Numbered from the stretch's first letter, positions 1 through 9,508 are shown. The stretch: DNA of 32,507 nt from DATELY01 sp035276085 (GCA_035276085.1 DATELY010000284.1:1-32507); one strand, 5' to 3'. Notes: a model not told the origin generated them from the letters alone. Numbers and translations: made by a program.

Positions 1-1527
1 TTCGCAGTCGATCCGCCCACGTTGCAAGGATTCATTCCAGCTCGCGCATTACCCAGCGATGCAGATCCTGCGCGCGTGCGCGCCTTTATCGATTTCCAGA
101 ACGACGTCACCGCCAAGGACATCGAACTCGCCGTGCGCGAAGGCTTCGAATCCGTGGAGCACGTCAAACGCTACACGACGACCGGCATGGCCACGGATCA
201 AGGCAAGACCTCCAATATGGCCGCATTGGGGCTGCTCTCCGAAACGCTCTCACGCCCCATCCCGCAAGTCGGCACGACGACATTCCGTCCGCCTTATACG
301 CCAGTGTCGTTTGGCGCTTTGGCCGGGTCGGCCAAGGGTGAGTTGTTCGACCCGATTCGCCAGTCTCCCATTCACGATTGGGCTCACGAGCACGGCGCCC
401 AGTTCGAGAACGTCGCGTTGTGGCGGCGTGCCTGGTACTTCCCCCGACCTGGCGAAGACATGCACGCAGCAGTCGTGCGCGAATGCAAAGCAGTGCGCAG
501 CGCTGTAGGAATGTTCGATGCCTCCACGCTGGGAAAGATCGAAGTGGTGGGTCCCGATGCGGCCGAGTTCATGAATCGGATGTACATCAATGCGTGGACG
601 AAACTGGAATCGGGCAAGTGCCGCTATGGCGTGATGCTCAAAGAGGACGGTTTCATCTTCGATGATGGCGTGGTCGCACGCCTCGCTCCCGATCGATTTC
701 ATGTCACGACGACCACGGGCGGCGCGCCGCGCGTGGTCGGACTCATGGAAGATTATTTGCAAACGGAATGGCCGGATCTGAATGTCTTCTTGACGTCCAC
801 CACCGAACAATGGGCGGTCATCGCCGTGCAAGGGCCGAAAGCGCGCGAGGTGATCGCGCCGCTGATCACGGATATCGATCTGTCGCCCGCTGCGTTTCCG
901 CACATGTCCGTGCGCGTGGGTCACATTTGTGGCGTGCCCACGCGACTGTTCCGGGTGTCCTTCACGGGCGAGCTCGGCTATGAGATCAACGTTCCCGCGG
1001 ATTATGGGCGGGCGGTATGGGAGGCCATTTACGCCAGCGGACAGGCTTTCGATATCACGCCGTATGGAACGCAGGCCATGCATGTGATGCGTGCCGAACG
1101 AGGCTTCATCATCGTGGGGCAGGATACCGATGGCACCGTGACGCCGAACGATGTCGGGCTCGATGCAATGATCGGCAAAACCAAAGCGGACTTCGTGGGC
1201 AAACGTTCGCTGGCCCGTCCCGACATGCTGGACGCCCAGCGCAAGCAACTCGTGGGCCTGCTGACGAACACGCCGAGCGACGTGCTGGAGGAAGGTGCGC
1301 AAATCGTGCTCGACCCTCATCAAGCCCTGCCCATGAAGATGGTGGGACATGTCACCTCCAGCTATTGGAGCGCAGCTTGCGGGCGCTCCATCGCGTTGGC
1401 GCTGATTGCCGGCGGACGCTCCCTCAAAGGCAGCACGGTTCACCTGACCACGCCTTCCGGTTTCACGCTGGCGCAGGTGACGGAACCCGTTTTCGTCGAT
1501 CCCAAAGGAGAGCGGGTGCATGGCTAA
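1..1527 (+). CDS. soxA: Sarcosine oxidase alpha subunit, 3' part (5' end outside window)
   Basis: The reading frame is open from the first base, so the N-terminal half (FAD/NAD-binding and 2Fe-2S parts) lies upstream and about 508 C-terminal residues are seen. The visible protein starts in the linker region, with a KRYTTTGMATDQGK stretch typical of SoxA. It continues into a GcvT-like aminomethyltransferase domain, with FRPPYTPVSFGAL, WRRAWYFPRPGE and a FTGELGYEINVP motif. SoxBDAG oxidises sarcosine to glycine, and the GcvT-like domain of the alpha subunit passes the methyl group to tetrahydrofolate. The gene overlaps soxG by 8 bases, which indicates translational coupling. soxB and soxD are expected just upstream but are not in the window. 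Confidence 0.95.
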   Translation, partial: FAVDPPTLQGFIPARALPSDADPARVRAFIDFQNDVTAKDIELAVREGFESVEHVKRYTTTGMATDQGKTSNMAALGLLSETLSRPIPQVGTTTFRPPYTPVSFGALAGSAKGELFDPIRQSPIHDWAHEHGAQFENVALWRRAWYFPRPGEDMHAAVVRECKAVRSAVGMFDASTLGKIEVVGPDAAEFMNRMYINAWTKLESGKCRYGVMLKEDGFIFDDGVVARLAPDRFHVTTTTGGAPRVVGLMEDYLQTEWPDLNVFLTSTTEQWAVIAVQGPKAREVIAPLITDIDLSPAAFPHMSVRVGHICGVPTRLFRVSFTGELGYEINVPADYGRAVWEAIYASGQAFDITPYGTQAMHVMRAERGFIIVGQDTDGTVTPNDVGLDAMIGKTKADFVGKRSLARPDMLDAQRKQLVGLLTNTPSDVLEEGAQIVLDPHQALPMKMVGHVTSSYWSAACGRSIALALIAGGRSLKGSTVHLTTPSGFTLAQVTEPVFVDPKGERVHG

Positions 1528-2116
1528 CGCTTCGAGCGTCGATACAGGCAAAAATGCCAGACGGACCCCCGTGCTCTCAGCCGCACGCGCGCAGACCACA
1601 GCGGCCATCTCCATCGCGCTGCTCGAGCCGAGCGCTCGTTTTTCCCTGCGGCTGCGAGCGGCGAGTGCCACAGAGCTCAGCCGGTCCGGCCCATTTTGTT
1701 TTGATATGCCGCTCAACACCTGCGTCGTCGAGAACAGCAGAACGATCGCTCGGCTGGGGCCGGACGAGTGGTTTTTACTGGATGCAAAGGGTGAAACAAC
1801 GAGCCTTGCGCAGGCGCTGGACACCCGACTTGCGGGCCAGTTCTTTTCCCTCGTCGATATTGGTCATCGCAATGCGGGCCTCACGGTCGCTGGCGCTCAT
1901 GCGCGTGAAGTCATCAACGGCGGTTGTCCGCTCGACCTGAGCGATGAAGCCTTTCCCGCCGGCAGCGCGACGCGGACGATTTTGGGCAAGGCCGAGATCA
2001 TCCTCCTGCGTCCAGGTACGCAGGTGTCTTATCGGGTGGAGTGCTGGCGCTCGTTCGCACCCTATGTCCATGCGTTGCTGCAAGACATCGCTCGCGAATT
2101 TGCTTCATCGGAATGA
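1520..2116 (+). CDS. soxG: Sarcosine oxidase gamma subunit
   Basis: This 198-residue protein carries the SoxG signature: LGPDEWFLLD, a VDIGHRNAGLTV strand, GCPLDLSDEAFPAG, then TRT, KAEIILLR and ECWRSFAPYVH near the C-terminus. Length and motif order fit the family. SoxG is the small structural subunit of the cytoplasmic heterotetrameric enzyme and resembles part of a GcvT fold. The ATG lies inside the end of soxA, and AAAGGAG at 1504-1510 supports this start. The next gene, sdaA, follows after 12 bases, so soxA, soxG and sdaA form one transcription unit. Confidence 0.93.
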   Translation: MANASSVDTGKNARRTPVLSAARAQTTAAISIALLEPSARFSLRLRAASATELSRSGPFCFDMPLNTCVVENSRTIARLGPDEWFLLDAKGETTSLAQALDTRLAGQFFSLVDIGHRNAGLTVAGAHAREVINGGCPLDLSDEAFPAGSATRTILGKAEIILLRPGTQVSYRVECWRSFAPYVHALLQDIAREFASSE

Positions 2117-2128
2117 TGAGGACGCCCC

Positions 2129-3475
2129 ATGATCAGCACGTTCGATCTGTTCAAGATTGGCATCGGCCCGTCGAGCTCGCACACGGTCGGTCCCATGATT
2201 GCCGCCAGGAGATTCCGCGAGTCGCTCGATTCCCGGGCCAGCCGTGTGCACGTCGAATTGTTCGGCTCGCTCGCCTGGACCGGTCGCGGTCATGACACCG
2301 ACCGCGCAATCTGTTTGGGCTTGCTCGGACAGTCTCCCGCCACAGTCGAGCCGGATCGTGTGCTGGCTCTGGTGGAAAGCCAGAAGTCCGCAAAAGCATT
2401 TTGTCTGGACCAAGGACATTCAGTGGCCTTCGATTCGACGGCAGACATCGTTTTCAACCGCCAAGAATTACTTCCCTTGCATTCGAACGGCATGCGTTTT
2501 CGCGCTTTCGCGGCGGATGGGCAGATTGCGCTCGAGGAGGTCTACTACTCGATTGGAGGCGGCTTCGTCGTGAAGCAAGGCGAGAGCGGGACGAGCCAGC
2601 AGGTCGATGTGCCTTGCATGTTCGATACGGCGGCCGACATGCTGACCTTGTGTGAACACCAAGGCTGTTCGATCGCCGCCTTGCAGCGCAGGAACGAGGA
2701 GGCCTTGCGACCGGGCTCCGCGGTTGACGAGGGACTCGATGCCATTCGTGACGCGATGTTCGATTGCATCGAGCGGGGTTTGCGTATGGACGGATACCTC
2801 CCTGGCACTCTCAAAGTCAATCGGCGCGCGAAGGCGCTGTATGCGAAGTTGCAAGCCGGAAAGCTCGGCAGCCGACGCGCTCACGAAGTGATGGACTGGG
2901 TATCCACCTATGCCATCGCCGTGAACGAAGAGAACGCAGCCGGCGGCCGTGTGGTGACGGCGCCAACCAACGGCGCGGCCGGAATCGTACCCGCAGTGCT
3001 ACGTTACTTCCGTGAGTTTTGCCCGGAGTATTCCGCTGATGGCGCACGCACGTTCCTGCTGACCGCCGCGGCGATCGGCTCGATCATCAAACACAATGCT
3101 TCGATCTCGGGCGCCGAAGCGGGCTGCCAGGGCGAAGTCGGTTCAGCGGCAGCGATGGCCGCAGCGGGGCTGGCCGCAGTCTTGGGTGCAACACCTCGCC
3201 AGGTCGAGAATGCCGCTGAGATTGCCATGGAGCACCATCTCGGCATGACCTGCGATCCGGTCGGTGGACTGGTGCAGATTCCTTGCATCGAGCGCAACGC
3301 CATCGGCGCGAACAAGGCGCTCGCCGCCGCCTCCCTGGCGCTCAAAGGCGATGGTTCGCATCGCGTGTCGTTGGATGCGGTCATCGAGACCATGCGACAA
3401 ACCGGCCTCGACATGCAATCCAAATACAAGGAAACCGCTCAGGGCGGTCTCGCCGTCAACGTCGCTGAGTGTTGA
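2129..3475 (+). CDS. sdaA: L-serine ammonia-lyase, iron-sulfur type, single chain
   Basis: This 448-residue enzyme deaminates L-serine to pyruvate and ammonia. The N-terminal beta domain has the GPSSSHTVGPM motif at about residues 13-23. The catalytic alpha domain has TAPTNGAAGIVPAVL at about 277-291. Cysteines 333 (GCQGE), 375 (TCDPVGG) and 386 (IPCIER) match the three ligands of the 4Fe-4S cluster. The chain ends in Cys448, as in the tail-in-mouth enzymes where the terminal cysteine caps the cluster (known for the Legionella protein). Placement after soxG fits sarcosine use: glycine is converted to serine by GlyA and then to pyruvate here. GAGGA just upstream serves as ribosome binding site. 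The last 20 bases overlap the convergent regulator gene. Confidence 0.95.
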   Translation: MISTFDLFKIGIGPSSSHTVGPMIAARRFRESLDSRASRVHVELFGSLAWTGRGHDTDRAICLGLLGQSPATVEPDRVLALVESQKSAKAFCLDQGHSVAFDSTADIVFNRQELLPLHSNGMRFRAFAADGQIALEEVYYSIGGGFVVKQGESGTSQQVDVPCMFDTAADMLTLCEHQGCSIAALQRRNEEALRPGSAVDEGLDAIRDAMFDCIERGLRMDGYLPGTLKVNRRAKALYAKLQAGKLGSRRAHEVMDWVSTYAIAVNEENAAGGRVVTAPTNGAAGIVPAVLRYFREFCPEYSADGARTFLLTAAAIGSIIKHNASISGAEAGCQGEVGSAAAMAAAGLAAVLGATPRQVENAAEIAMEHHLGMTCDPVGGLVQIPCIERNAIGANKALAAASLALKGDGSHRVSLDAVIETMRQTGLDMQSKYKETAQGGLAVNVAEC

Positions 3476-4478
3476 GGGCGCGCAGCTTGAGCGGCGCCTC
3501 CCCGAATTGTTGCCGCATGACTCGACTGAAGTGTGCGCTGCTTTGAAAGCCGCATTCGATTGCGATCTCGCCGACTTGCAGATCGGTGTGCTCCAACAGC
3601 CAGCGCGAGCGTTCCACGCGCAGGCGTCGCTGATAGTCGGAGGGACTGATCCCGATGTCTTGCTGAAACCGGCGTTCGAGCTGCCGACGACCGATTTGCA
3701 GCTTCTTCGCAAGGCGCTCGATGGGTAGCGGCGCCGCAAGGTTCTGCTCCAGGAGCAGCATGGCTTTTTTGACGAGGCTGTCGTGGCTGCTCTCCGACAA
3801 CACGTGTTCGGGTTGCAACGTGCGCGCCGGCAGCGGCTGGCTTTCGATCAGGATGCGCAGGGCTTTGACCGCGCTCGCACGGTCGATGGCACGTTCGATG
3901 ATGTGGGCCGAGAGATGCACGACGCTGGTGCCGCCGGCGCAGGTGAAGCGATCCCGGTCCACGACGTACATCTGATTGGATACGACTTTGCATTCCGGGA
4001 ACTCGCGCTGGAAGTCCTCGCGGTGGAACCAACTGACACAGGTGAGGTACCCGTTCAGAAGACCGGCACGGGCGAGCGCGAATGAGCCGGTGCACAGGCC
4101 GACCAAGTTGACGCCTGTGGTAGCGGCGCGGCGCAAATAGGCGAGCACGCCACGCGGGATCTTCTGGCCACCGTGCAAGAGGCCGCCCACGACGACGATG
4201 TAGTCGAAGGCGCTTGGATCGTCGAAGTTCTCCGTCGACATGACTTTGATGCCGCTGCTGGATTCGATCCATTCGTCTTTTATGCCGATCACCGACCACG
4301 CACAACGCAATGGACGGCTGCGGTCCCCCTCATCCGCAGCCAGGCGCAGCGCATCGACGAAGCCGGCGAACGCCGTCAGGGTGAACCGCGGCAGCAATAC
4401 GAAGCCCACGCGTAGCGATGGCACGGTTGCACGTGCCGGTGTGCTGAGGGCGTGCCGGGAGGAATTGCGAGCGTTCAT
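3456..4478 (-). CDS. GlxA-type AraC-family transcriptional regulator
   Basis: This 340-residue protein has an N-terminal DJ-1/PfpI-like (class I amidotransferase-like) domain at about 20-190, with the nucleophile-elbow segment GLCTGSFALARAGLL including Cys129. Its C-terminal AraC DNA-binding domain (about 240-335) has two helix-turn-helix units, LPIERLAKKLQIGRRQLERR and VGEIAIECGFQSSAHFSR. The architecture is shared with GbdR, SouR and CdhR, which control betaine, sarcosine and carnitine genes. With the sox-sdaA genes facing it, a SouR-like role in sarcosine induction is the most likely reading, but this is context inference. It starts only 4 bases after the stop of the NTF2-like gene, with no good Shine-Dalgarno, so it may be translated by coupling. 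Confidence 0.9.
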   Translation of the reverse strand: MNARNSSRHALSTPARATVPSLRVGFVLLPRFTLTAFAGFVDALRLAADEGDRSRPLRCAWSVIGIKDEWIESSSGIKVMSTENFDDPSAFDYIVVVGGLLHGGQKIPRGVLAYLRRAATTGVNLVGLCTGSFALARAGLLNGYLTCVSWFHREDFQREFPECKVVSNQMYVVDRDRFTCAGGTSVVHLSAHIIERAIDRASAVKALRILIESQPLPARTLQPEHVLSESSHDSLVKKAMLLLEQNLAAPLPIERLAKKLQIGRRQLERRFQQDIGISPSDYQRRLRVERSRWLLEHTDLQVGEIAIECGFQSSAHFSRVMRQQFGEAPLKLRALNTQRR

Positions 4479-4482
4479 TGCG

Positions 4483-5157
4483 CTACTGGGCGCTCGTGGG
4501 TTTTCCTTCCTGGTAATTCATGACCCTCTCCCCGAATTTCTGCGGATTCGTTTTGAGGTCGTCGCTGGTCAAGCCGAATGCGGCTTTGAACAAAGCATCG
4601 AACGCCTTGGTGTCGCTCCAGAATTCCCAATAGGTGATCCTGCCTTCGTCATTGACGAGGATGGTCGCGGTTTCCCAGACTCGATGCAGCACGCCCTCAG
4701 GCGTATGGCCCGCGTAGTCCATACGAAAGGTAACGCCTTCATCCCAGGGAAAGATCTTGAGAGACCCGGGCGCCACGCCAAAGTCGGGCATGGCCTTCCG
4801 CAACATCTTCCACTCGTTTTGCAGGAATTTGGGATCCAGCACCATCGGCGAGCCGACCTGGGGAGGCGCCTCTGGACCGGACAACCAACTGTACAGCGCC
4901 ACATCGGGGGTGAAGCAGCCGTGACGATTCCAGCTGTAGAGAGCCCCAAGCTTGGGCGCCTCGACGTACGCCTGGAAGAACAGCTCCGCCAAGCGATGGT
5001 TACGCTGCACCTTCTGCTCGGACGTGAGACCTTTGACACCGCAACCGGGGTTCTTGGTGACATCGATGGTCGTATCGGCTGACGCGGCCACAGCCGCTGA
5101 CGGTATCGATAGATAAAGGCCCAGGCCGAGTGCCCCCACTGCCAACACGTGCTTCAT
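4483..5157 (-). CDS. Secreted NTF2/SnoaL-like protein of unknown function
   Basis: This 224-residue protein opens with a clear Sec signal peptide (MKHVLAVGALGLGLYLSIPS, cleavage after AAVA, near residue 24), so the mature protein is periplasmic. The mature part looks like a small alpha+beta cone fold: LAELFFQAYVEAPKLGALYS, a GVTFRMDYAGHTPEGVLHRVWE strand and ITYWEFWSDTKAFDALF. These resemble polyketide-cyclase/SnoaL-type NTF2 proteins, but no catalytic residue can be assigned. GAGGAG eight bases upstream supports the ATG at 5157. It sits directly upstream of the AraC regulator on the same strand. No function is claimed. Confidence 0.75.
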   Translation of the reverse strand: MKHVLAVGALGLGLYLSIPSAAVAASADTTIDVTKNPGCGVKGLTSEQKVQRNHRLAELFFQAYVEAPKLGALYSWNRHGCFTPDVALYSWLSGPEAPPQVGSPMVLDPKFLQNEWKMLRKAMPDFGVAPGSLKIFPWDEGVTFRMDYAGHTPEGVLHRVWETATILVNDEGRITYWEFWSDTKAFDALFKAAFGLTSDDLKTNPQKFGERVMNYQEGKPTSAQ

Positions 5158-5241
5158 TACGCGATCTCCTCAGGACGAGTATTCCGGGATTGCTTTGCTG
5201 CGAGCGTTCAACCGCTCGCGGGCGACAGTGTCGGGGCTGAA

Positions 5242-6969
5242 TCAATTTTTGTTCAGCAGGTACAGAACCGACTGTGCCTCGCCCTTGCGCGATTTCATGA
5301 TGGGGTGATTCGCCCAGTCGGGCGCTACGAACTCTCGAAAGTTACCGAGCCCCAGCACAATGTCGGGCCGCTTGTCTCCGTTCACGTCGCCAGCCGTGAT
5401 GTGAGTCCAGAGGCCCCAATGACTCGTATCGAGCGATGCCGGAGTGAACTGCCAGTCGCCCTTGTTCTCCAGATACACGAACGTCTCCGGCTCCGACAAC
5501 TGCCAATCCGGCCAGAGGGCGATTGCGGCGATATCGAGGTCGCCGTCCCGATCGAAATCGGCCAACGCGGCGCGGGTCGCGCCATGCATCGGGTAGTAGT
5601 AGCGCTCGCTGAAGGTCAGATTGCCATTGTTCTGATAGAGGCGCAGTCCATGGTGGGGACGCGGCACCACCATCTCCACGTTGTTGCCGTTGACGATGAG
5701 GAAGTCCGGCCTGCCATCGTTGTTGAAGTCTCCCACATCGAGCGTCACATGCCCGTACGAGGGCCCGTGCTCCATGAGCACCCGCTGCTCGAACTGACCG
5801 TTGCCCTGGTTGACGTACAAGATGACCTGCTGCTGCGCTTGCGCGGTCAGCAGCAGGATGTCCGGTCTGCCGTCGGCATTGAAGTCGGCGATCGCCGTGC
5901 CGATCATGCCGGCCCGATCCATGAGGACGGTTTCCTTGAACGCCCCAGGTAACGGGCCTTGGGGAATCTCCGCTGGCGCGTTGGCGTACACCCTGGCGTA
6001 TTCAGGCGTCTGCCAGAGGATCGAAAAGCGGCCACCGCCCACCGTCAACATGCCGTCACCGAAGCCGGTCACGACCACGTCCTGCAGGCCGTCGCCGTTC
6101 ATGTCCTGCGTGTGCATCTGGGTAATGCGCGAGAAGCCGTTCGCCAGCATGCGCACTTGCGAGCGCTTGCCGTCGAGCTCCCAGTCGATCACCTGACCCT
6201 TCGGGTCCTTGGCAATCACAGGATGCGTGCCATGCAGGCTGATGCGCAGACCGGTCGGCGTAAGCTCCATGTCGCGAGTGTCGGTCAGCACCGGTATCGA
6301 GGCGATCTCCTTCTCCGTCTTCAAGTCGTATGCAATGACGCTGCCGCCGCCGTGGCCACCCTGGGTGAGCAGCTGCGTGTCGTTCTTGCCGACGTAGAGC
6401 CGCCCCCTGCGCTCATCGACGAGCGCCGACAGGATGAGGCTGTTCGGCGGCAAACCGAGCTGCGGATATTTCGCGGTAAATTTCTGCAGGAGCGGCTGTT
6501 TGTCGCGCTTGATCCACATCGTGTTCATGGGCGCGGCGCGTGCAACGAAGTACTGGCGCAGGACAGCCCAGTCGGCCGGGCTCAACGGCGGCTGATCCAA
6601 CTTCAGTTCGAACGCGGAGAAGATCTGCTCGTACTTGGTTCGGCCGGCGGAGTCCGACACCGTATAGAGATTCGCGTAGTCGCCGAAGAGCTGCTGCTCG
6701 CGCGGCAGCTTCACACAGTGGATATCGGGGAATTCATCGCCCTTGTAGCCCGCGTAGTGACTCATCCAGTGCAGCGCCAACGGCCAGTATTCCTTGGGCA
6801 GCTCCACGGGATTCGGCGTGGCGTGGCAACGCGTGCAATGGACCTGGATCAGCTCCTGCGCGCGCGCATCGGAGTACGCAGGCTCCTGTGCCGAGGCGGT
6901 CCAGCCGGCAAACGCAGCACAGCAGGCGAGCGCCTGCATCGCCAGGCGCTTTCGGTTCGTTCTTCTCAC
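5242..6969 (-). CDS. Periplasmic FG-GAP/VCBS-repeat protein with a c-type haem motif
   Basis: This 575-residue protein has a signal peptide ending near residue 28 (WTASAQ) and then a cytochrome-c-like segment with the haem-binding motif CTRCH at residues 45-49. The C-terminal half is a beta-propeller of FG-GAP repeats. Calcium-loop motifs occur near residues 289 (DMNGDGLQD), 362 (DFNADGRPD), 414 (DFNNDGRPD), 471 (DFDRDGDLD) and 528 (DVNGDKRPD). The frame starts with GTG at 6969; an in-frame ATG ten codons later is the alternative. It lies 28 bases downstream of the TonB receptor stop and is probably cotranscribed with it. A periplasmic or surface-exposed redox or binding role is plausible, but the substrate is unknown. 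Confidence 0.85.
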   Translation of the reverse strand: MRRTNRKRLAMQALACCAAFAGWTASAQEPAYSDARAQELIQVHCTRCHATPNPVELPKEYWPLALHWMSHYAGYKGDEFPDIHCVKLPREQQLFGDYANLYTVSDSAGRTKYEQIFSAFELKLDQPPLSPADWAVLRQYFVARAAPMNTMWIKRDKQPLLQKFTAKYPQLGLPPNSLILSALVDERRGRLYVGKNDTQLLTQGGHGGGSVIAYDLKTEKEIASIPVLTDTRDMELTPTGLRISLHGTHPVIAKDPKGQVIDWELDGKRSQVRMLANGFSRITQMHTQDMNGDGLQDVVVTGFGDGMLTVGGGRFSILWQTPEYARVYANAPAEIPQGPLPGAFKETVLMDRAGMIGTAIADFNADGRPDILLLTAQAQQQVILYVNQGNGQFEQRVLMEHGPSYGHVTLDVGDFNNDGRPDFLIVNGNNVEMVVPRPHHGLRLYQNNGNLTFSERYYYPMHGATRAALADFDRDGDLDIAAIALWPDWQLSEPETFVYLENKGDWQFTPASLDTSHWGLWTHITAGDVNGDKRPDIVLGLGNFREFVAPDWANHPIMKSRKGEAQSVLYLLNKN

Positions 6970-6997
6970 GTGCGCCCTGAGACGAAGCCGTGGGATG

Positions 6998-9454
6998 TCA
7001 GAACTGGTAGCCAGCGCTCACGTACCACTGGCGACCGCGGTCGAACGACTCGATCGTGACACCCACCGCGTCACCGTAGCCACCGAAGGTGCGGAATTTC
7101 TTGTCGCCGATGTTATCGACGCCCGCGGTGACCGACCACGTGCTCTCGTTCTCCAGCTCCCAGCGGAGACTCGCGTTGTAGAGGCTGAACGCCTCCTGAT
7201 ACAGCCGCGGATTGGGAAGACCGAAGCCCAACGACACGCCGGCAAAGGGACCTGTGGTCGGTGTATCGGCGCCCTCACGCGGCACATTGTTGGTATTGGT
7301 TCCATAGCCGGAGCGATAAGCCCACTCGGCTCGCGGCGTGAGATAGCTCGTGCCGAGTGAGATTCTTTTTTCGATCTGCAGATTGCTCATCCACTTGGAG
7401 ATGTGCTCGAAGCGGCTGTCCTTCGTCAGACCCAGCACCACCTGGTTTGGACCACCGAGGCGAGTGCGCTTCGGATCGGTCAGGCCGGCGCTGCCCGATA
7501 TGAGCCAGCCCTGTGCCGGCACCCACGTGAATTCCAACTCCGCGCCCTTGATCTCGGCATCGCCCGCATTGGTCACGAAGGGACCGACCCGGCTGGGGTC
7601 GGAAACGAGCAGTTGCATATCGGTGTAGTCGGCGAAGAACGCCGCCATATTGAGGCGCAAGCGCTGTTCCGAGTCCTCGTACTTCAAGCCGATTTCGTAC
7701 GAGGTCACGTACTCCGGGTCGAAGGCGGGCAGCGTTGGCTCCGGCGGGAAAATACGCTGGGTGAAGCCACCGCTCTTGTACCCTTCCGAATAGGTGATGT
7801 AGGTCAGGACTTCCTCGTTCCATCGATAGGCAAGGTTACCCATGGCGACGAGCTTGCTGGACTTGGATTTGAAATGTTCGAAAGGCAGTGCACGCGTGCC
7901 GACGTCGAACGGTGTGGGATCCACCCCGATGAACGGCTCCAGCAGATCCTGAATGGGATCCGCCGTGACGTACTGGTCGGGCAGATAGTCCTTCCGGTCC
8001 TCGTTGTAGCGCAGGCCAAGGGTCAGATCCCATTGCTGAGTGATGTGGTACGTACCCTGGCCGAACAGCGCCCAGGAATCGTTGTCGTAAAAACCGCCGG
8101 ACTGCAACGCCACCGCGCGGAAAAGCACCGGGTTAATGTTCTTGCCCTCCTCCTGGTAGTAATACGCGCCGAGGATCCAATCCACTTTGTCGGCAAACAA
8201 GTCGCCGAGAAGCTGCAGCTCCTGGCTGAGCTGACGATGCGTGTAGATGTCCTCCGTCGCCGAGACGGGAAATGGTGAGCCATCGAAGTCCGCGCCGAAA
8301 ACGCCATCGAAGGTGCGGTAGGCGCTGATCGATTTCGCCTGCAACGACTCGCTGATCTTCCAGTCCAGCGTGAGTGAAAGGCCCCACACATCGAGCTCGC
8401 CGTCGCTCCGAGCCGTGGCGAAAGTGCGCTTGTGTTTCGGGTCGATGTAACGCTGATTCAAACAACCATCGGTGTTGAGGTTGGCGGGCGCATAGCAGTC
8501 GAGCGGGGTGCTGGCGAAGGGCGCGCCGGGAACACTCGAGAACAGGGTGTTTTGCGTGGCAATCATCGACAGAGTCCCGCCATTGGCCGCTGTCACGCTG
8601 AGCGGCTGGATGCCCGTGAGCACGAACGGCGCGCCGTTGTTGCGATCGCGGGTGTAGTCGAAAGACAGATTCGCCTCGAATGCATCGCTCGGCACCCAGC
8701 GCAACGCCGCCCGCCCGACGCGGGTGTCCTGGTCGCCGAGGTCGGAGCCATCGACCACGCGTTTGACGTATCCGTCCTGGTGGAATGAGGCACCCGATAG
8801 GCGCGTGAACAGTGAGTCGGTGATCGGGAGGTTCACCATGGCACTCACATTGCGGCGCGAGTCGGTCCCGAACCGCACGGTTGCGGAACCGGCCAGCGTG
8901 TCGTCCGGCTTCCTGCTGATGACGTTGACCGCGCCGCCGATGCTGTTGCGACCGAACAGCGTGCCCTGCGGACCACGCAGCACTTCCACGCGGTCGACAT
9001 CGACCAGATCGAGCGCGCCCCCCACCGAGCGGCCGAGGTACACGCCGTCGACGTACATGCCGACACCGGGATCGATCACTGGAACGAAGTCGTTCTGGCC
9101 GATGCCGCGAATGAAGATCTGCACGCTGTTGCTGATGCCGCCGTTGCCCGGGGCTCGCGACAAGACCAGGTTCGGCGTGAACGTCGCTATCTTGTCGACG
9201 TTGGTGATGGCGCGCAGCTCCAGCGCCTCTCCGGTGATCGCTGACACCGAGATCGGAACATCCTGCAGCCGTTCCTCGCGCTTGGTTGCAGTCACGATGA
9301 TCTCGTCGAGCTTCAAAGAATTATCGGCTTGCTCGGAACCCGCCGCGGCATGTGTTGCCGTGGAGGCCGACGCTCCACCGGCCTCGACCTCGGAGGCCAG
9401 TGATATGCCAGGCATTGAGAGGCCGAGGGTTGTGACGACGACTGCGACGCGCAT
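6998..9454 (-). CDS. TonB-dependent outer membrane receptor
   Basis: This receptor has about 818 residues. The ATG at 9454 is preferred because GGGGAG lies just before it and a clean signal peptide (MRVAVVVTTLGLSM) follows. An in-frame GTG at 9484 is possible and would give 828 residues. The TonB box LDEIIVTATKREE is followed by a plug domain with VSAITGEAL, IFIRGIGQND, VDGVYLGR, VEVLRGPQGTLFGRN and GGAVNVISRKP. A beta-barrel ends in WYVSAGYQF with the terminal phenylalanine used for barrel assembly. This is the large family that imports siderophores, cobalamin, sugars or other bulky substrates in oligotrophic proteobacteria. The ligand cannot be deduced. The FG-GAP/haem gene follows closely. 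Confidence 0.93.
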   Translation of the reverse strand: MRVAVVVTTLGLSMPGISLASEVEAGGASASTATHAAAGSEQADNSLKLDEIIVTATKREERLQDVPISVSAITGEALELRAITNVDKIATFTPNLVLSRAPGNGGISNSVQIFIRGIGQNDFVPVIDPGVGMYVDGVYLGRSVGGALDLVDVDRVEVLRGPQGTLFGRNSIGGAVNVISRKPDDTLAGSATVRFGTDSRRNVSAMVNLPITDSLFTRLSGASFHQDGYVKRVVDGSDLGDQDTRVGRAALRWVPSDAFEANLSFDYTRDRNNGAPFVLTGIQPLSVTAANGGTLSMIATQNTLFSSVPGAPFASTPLDCYAPANLNTDGCLNQRYIDPKHKRTFATARSDGELDVWGLSLTLDWKISESLQAKSISAYRTFDGVFGADFDGSPFPVSATEDIYTHRQLSQELQLLGDLFADKVDWILGAYYYQEEGKNINPVLFRAVALQSGGFYDNDSWALFGQGTYHITQQWDLTLGLRYNEDRKDYLPDQYVTADPIQDLLEPFIGVDPTPFDVGTRALPFEHFKSKSSKLVAMGNLAYRWNEEVLTYITYSEGYKSGGFTQRIFPPEPTLPAFDPEYVTSYEIGLKYEDSEQRLRLNMAAFFADYTDMQLLVSDPSRVGPFVTNAGDAEIKGAELEFTWVPAQGWLISGSAGLTDPKRTRLGGPNQVVLGLTKDSRFEHISKWMSNLQIEKRISLGTSYLTPRAEWAYRSGYGTNTNNVPREGADTPTTGPFAGVSLGFGLPNPRLYQEAFSLYNASLRWELENESTWSVTAGVDNIGDKKFRTFGGYGDAVGVTIESFDRGRQWYVSAGYQF

Positions 9455-9508
9455 GATTCTCCCCGCTGGTTTGGAATCGTTCACGCTGCCGAGTTAACCC
9501 GAGAATCC

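Noticed and set aside
250..1824. A long open frame on the minus strand opposite soxA and soxG
   Set aside because: It is antisense to two well-recognised genes, has low-complexity Arg/His-rich composition and shows no family motif. Such frames are common in GC-rich DNA.
5959..7059. A 366-codon plus-strand frame opposite the FG-GAP gene
   Set aside because: It is antisense to a protein with clear haem and FG-GAP motifs. The translation is His/Arg/Val-rich with no domain.
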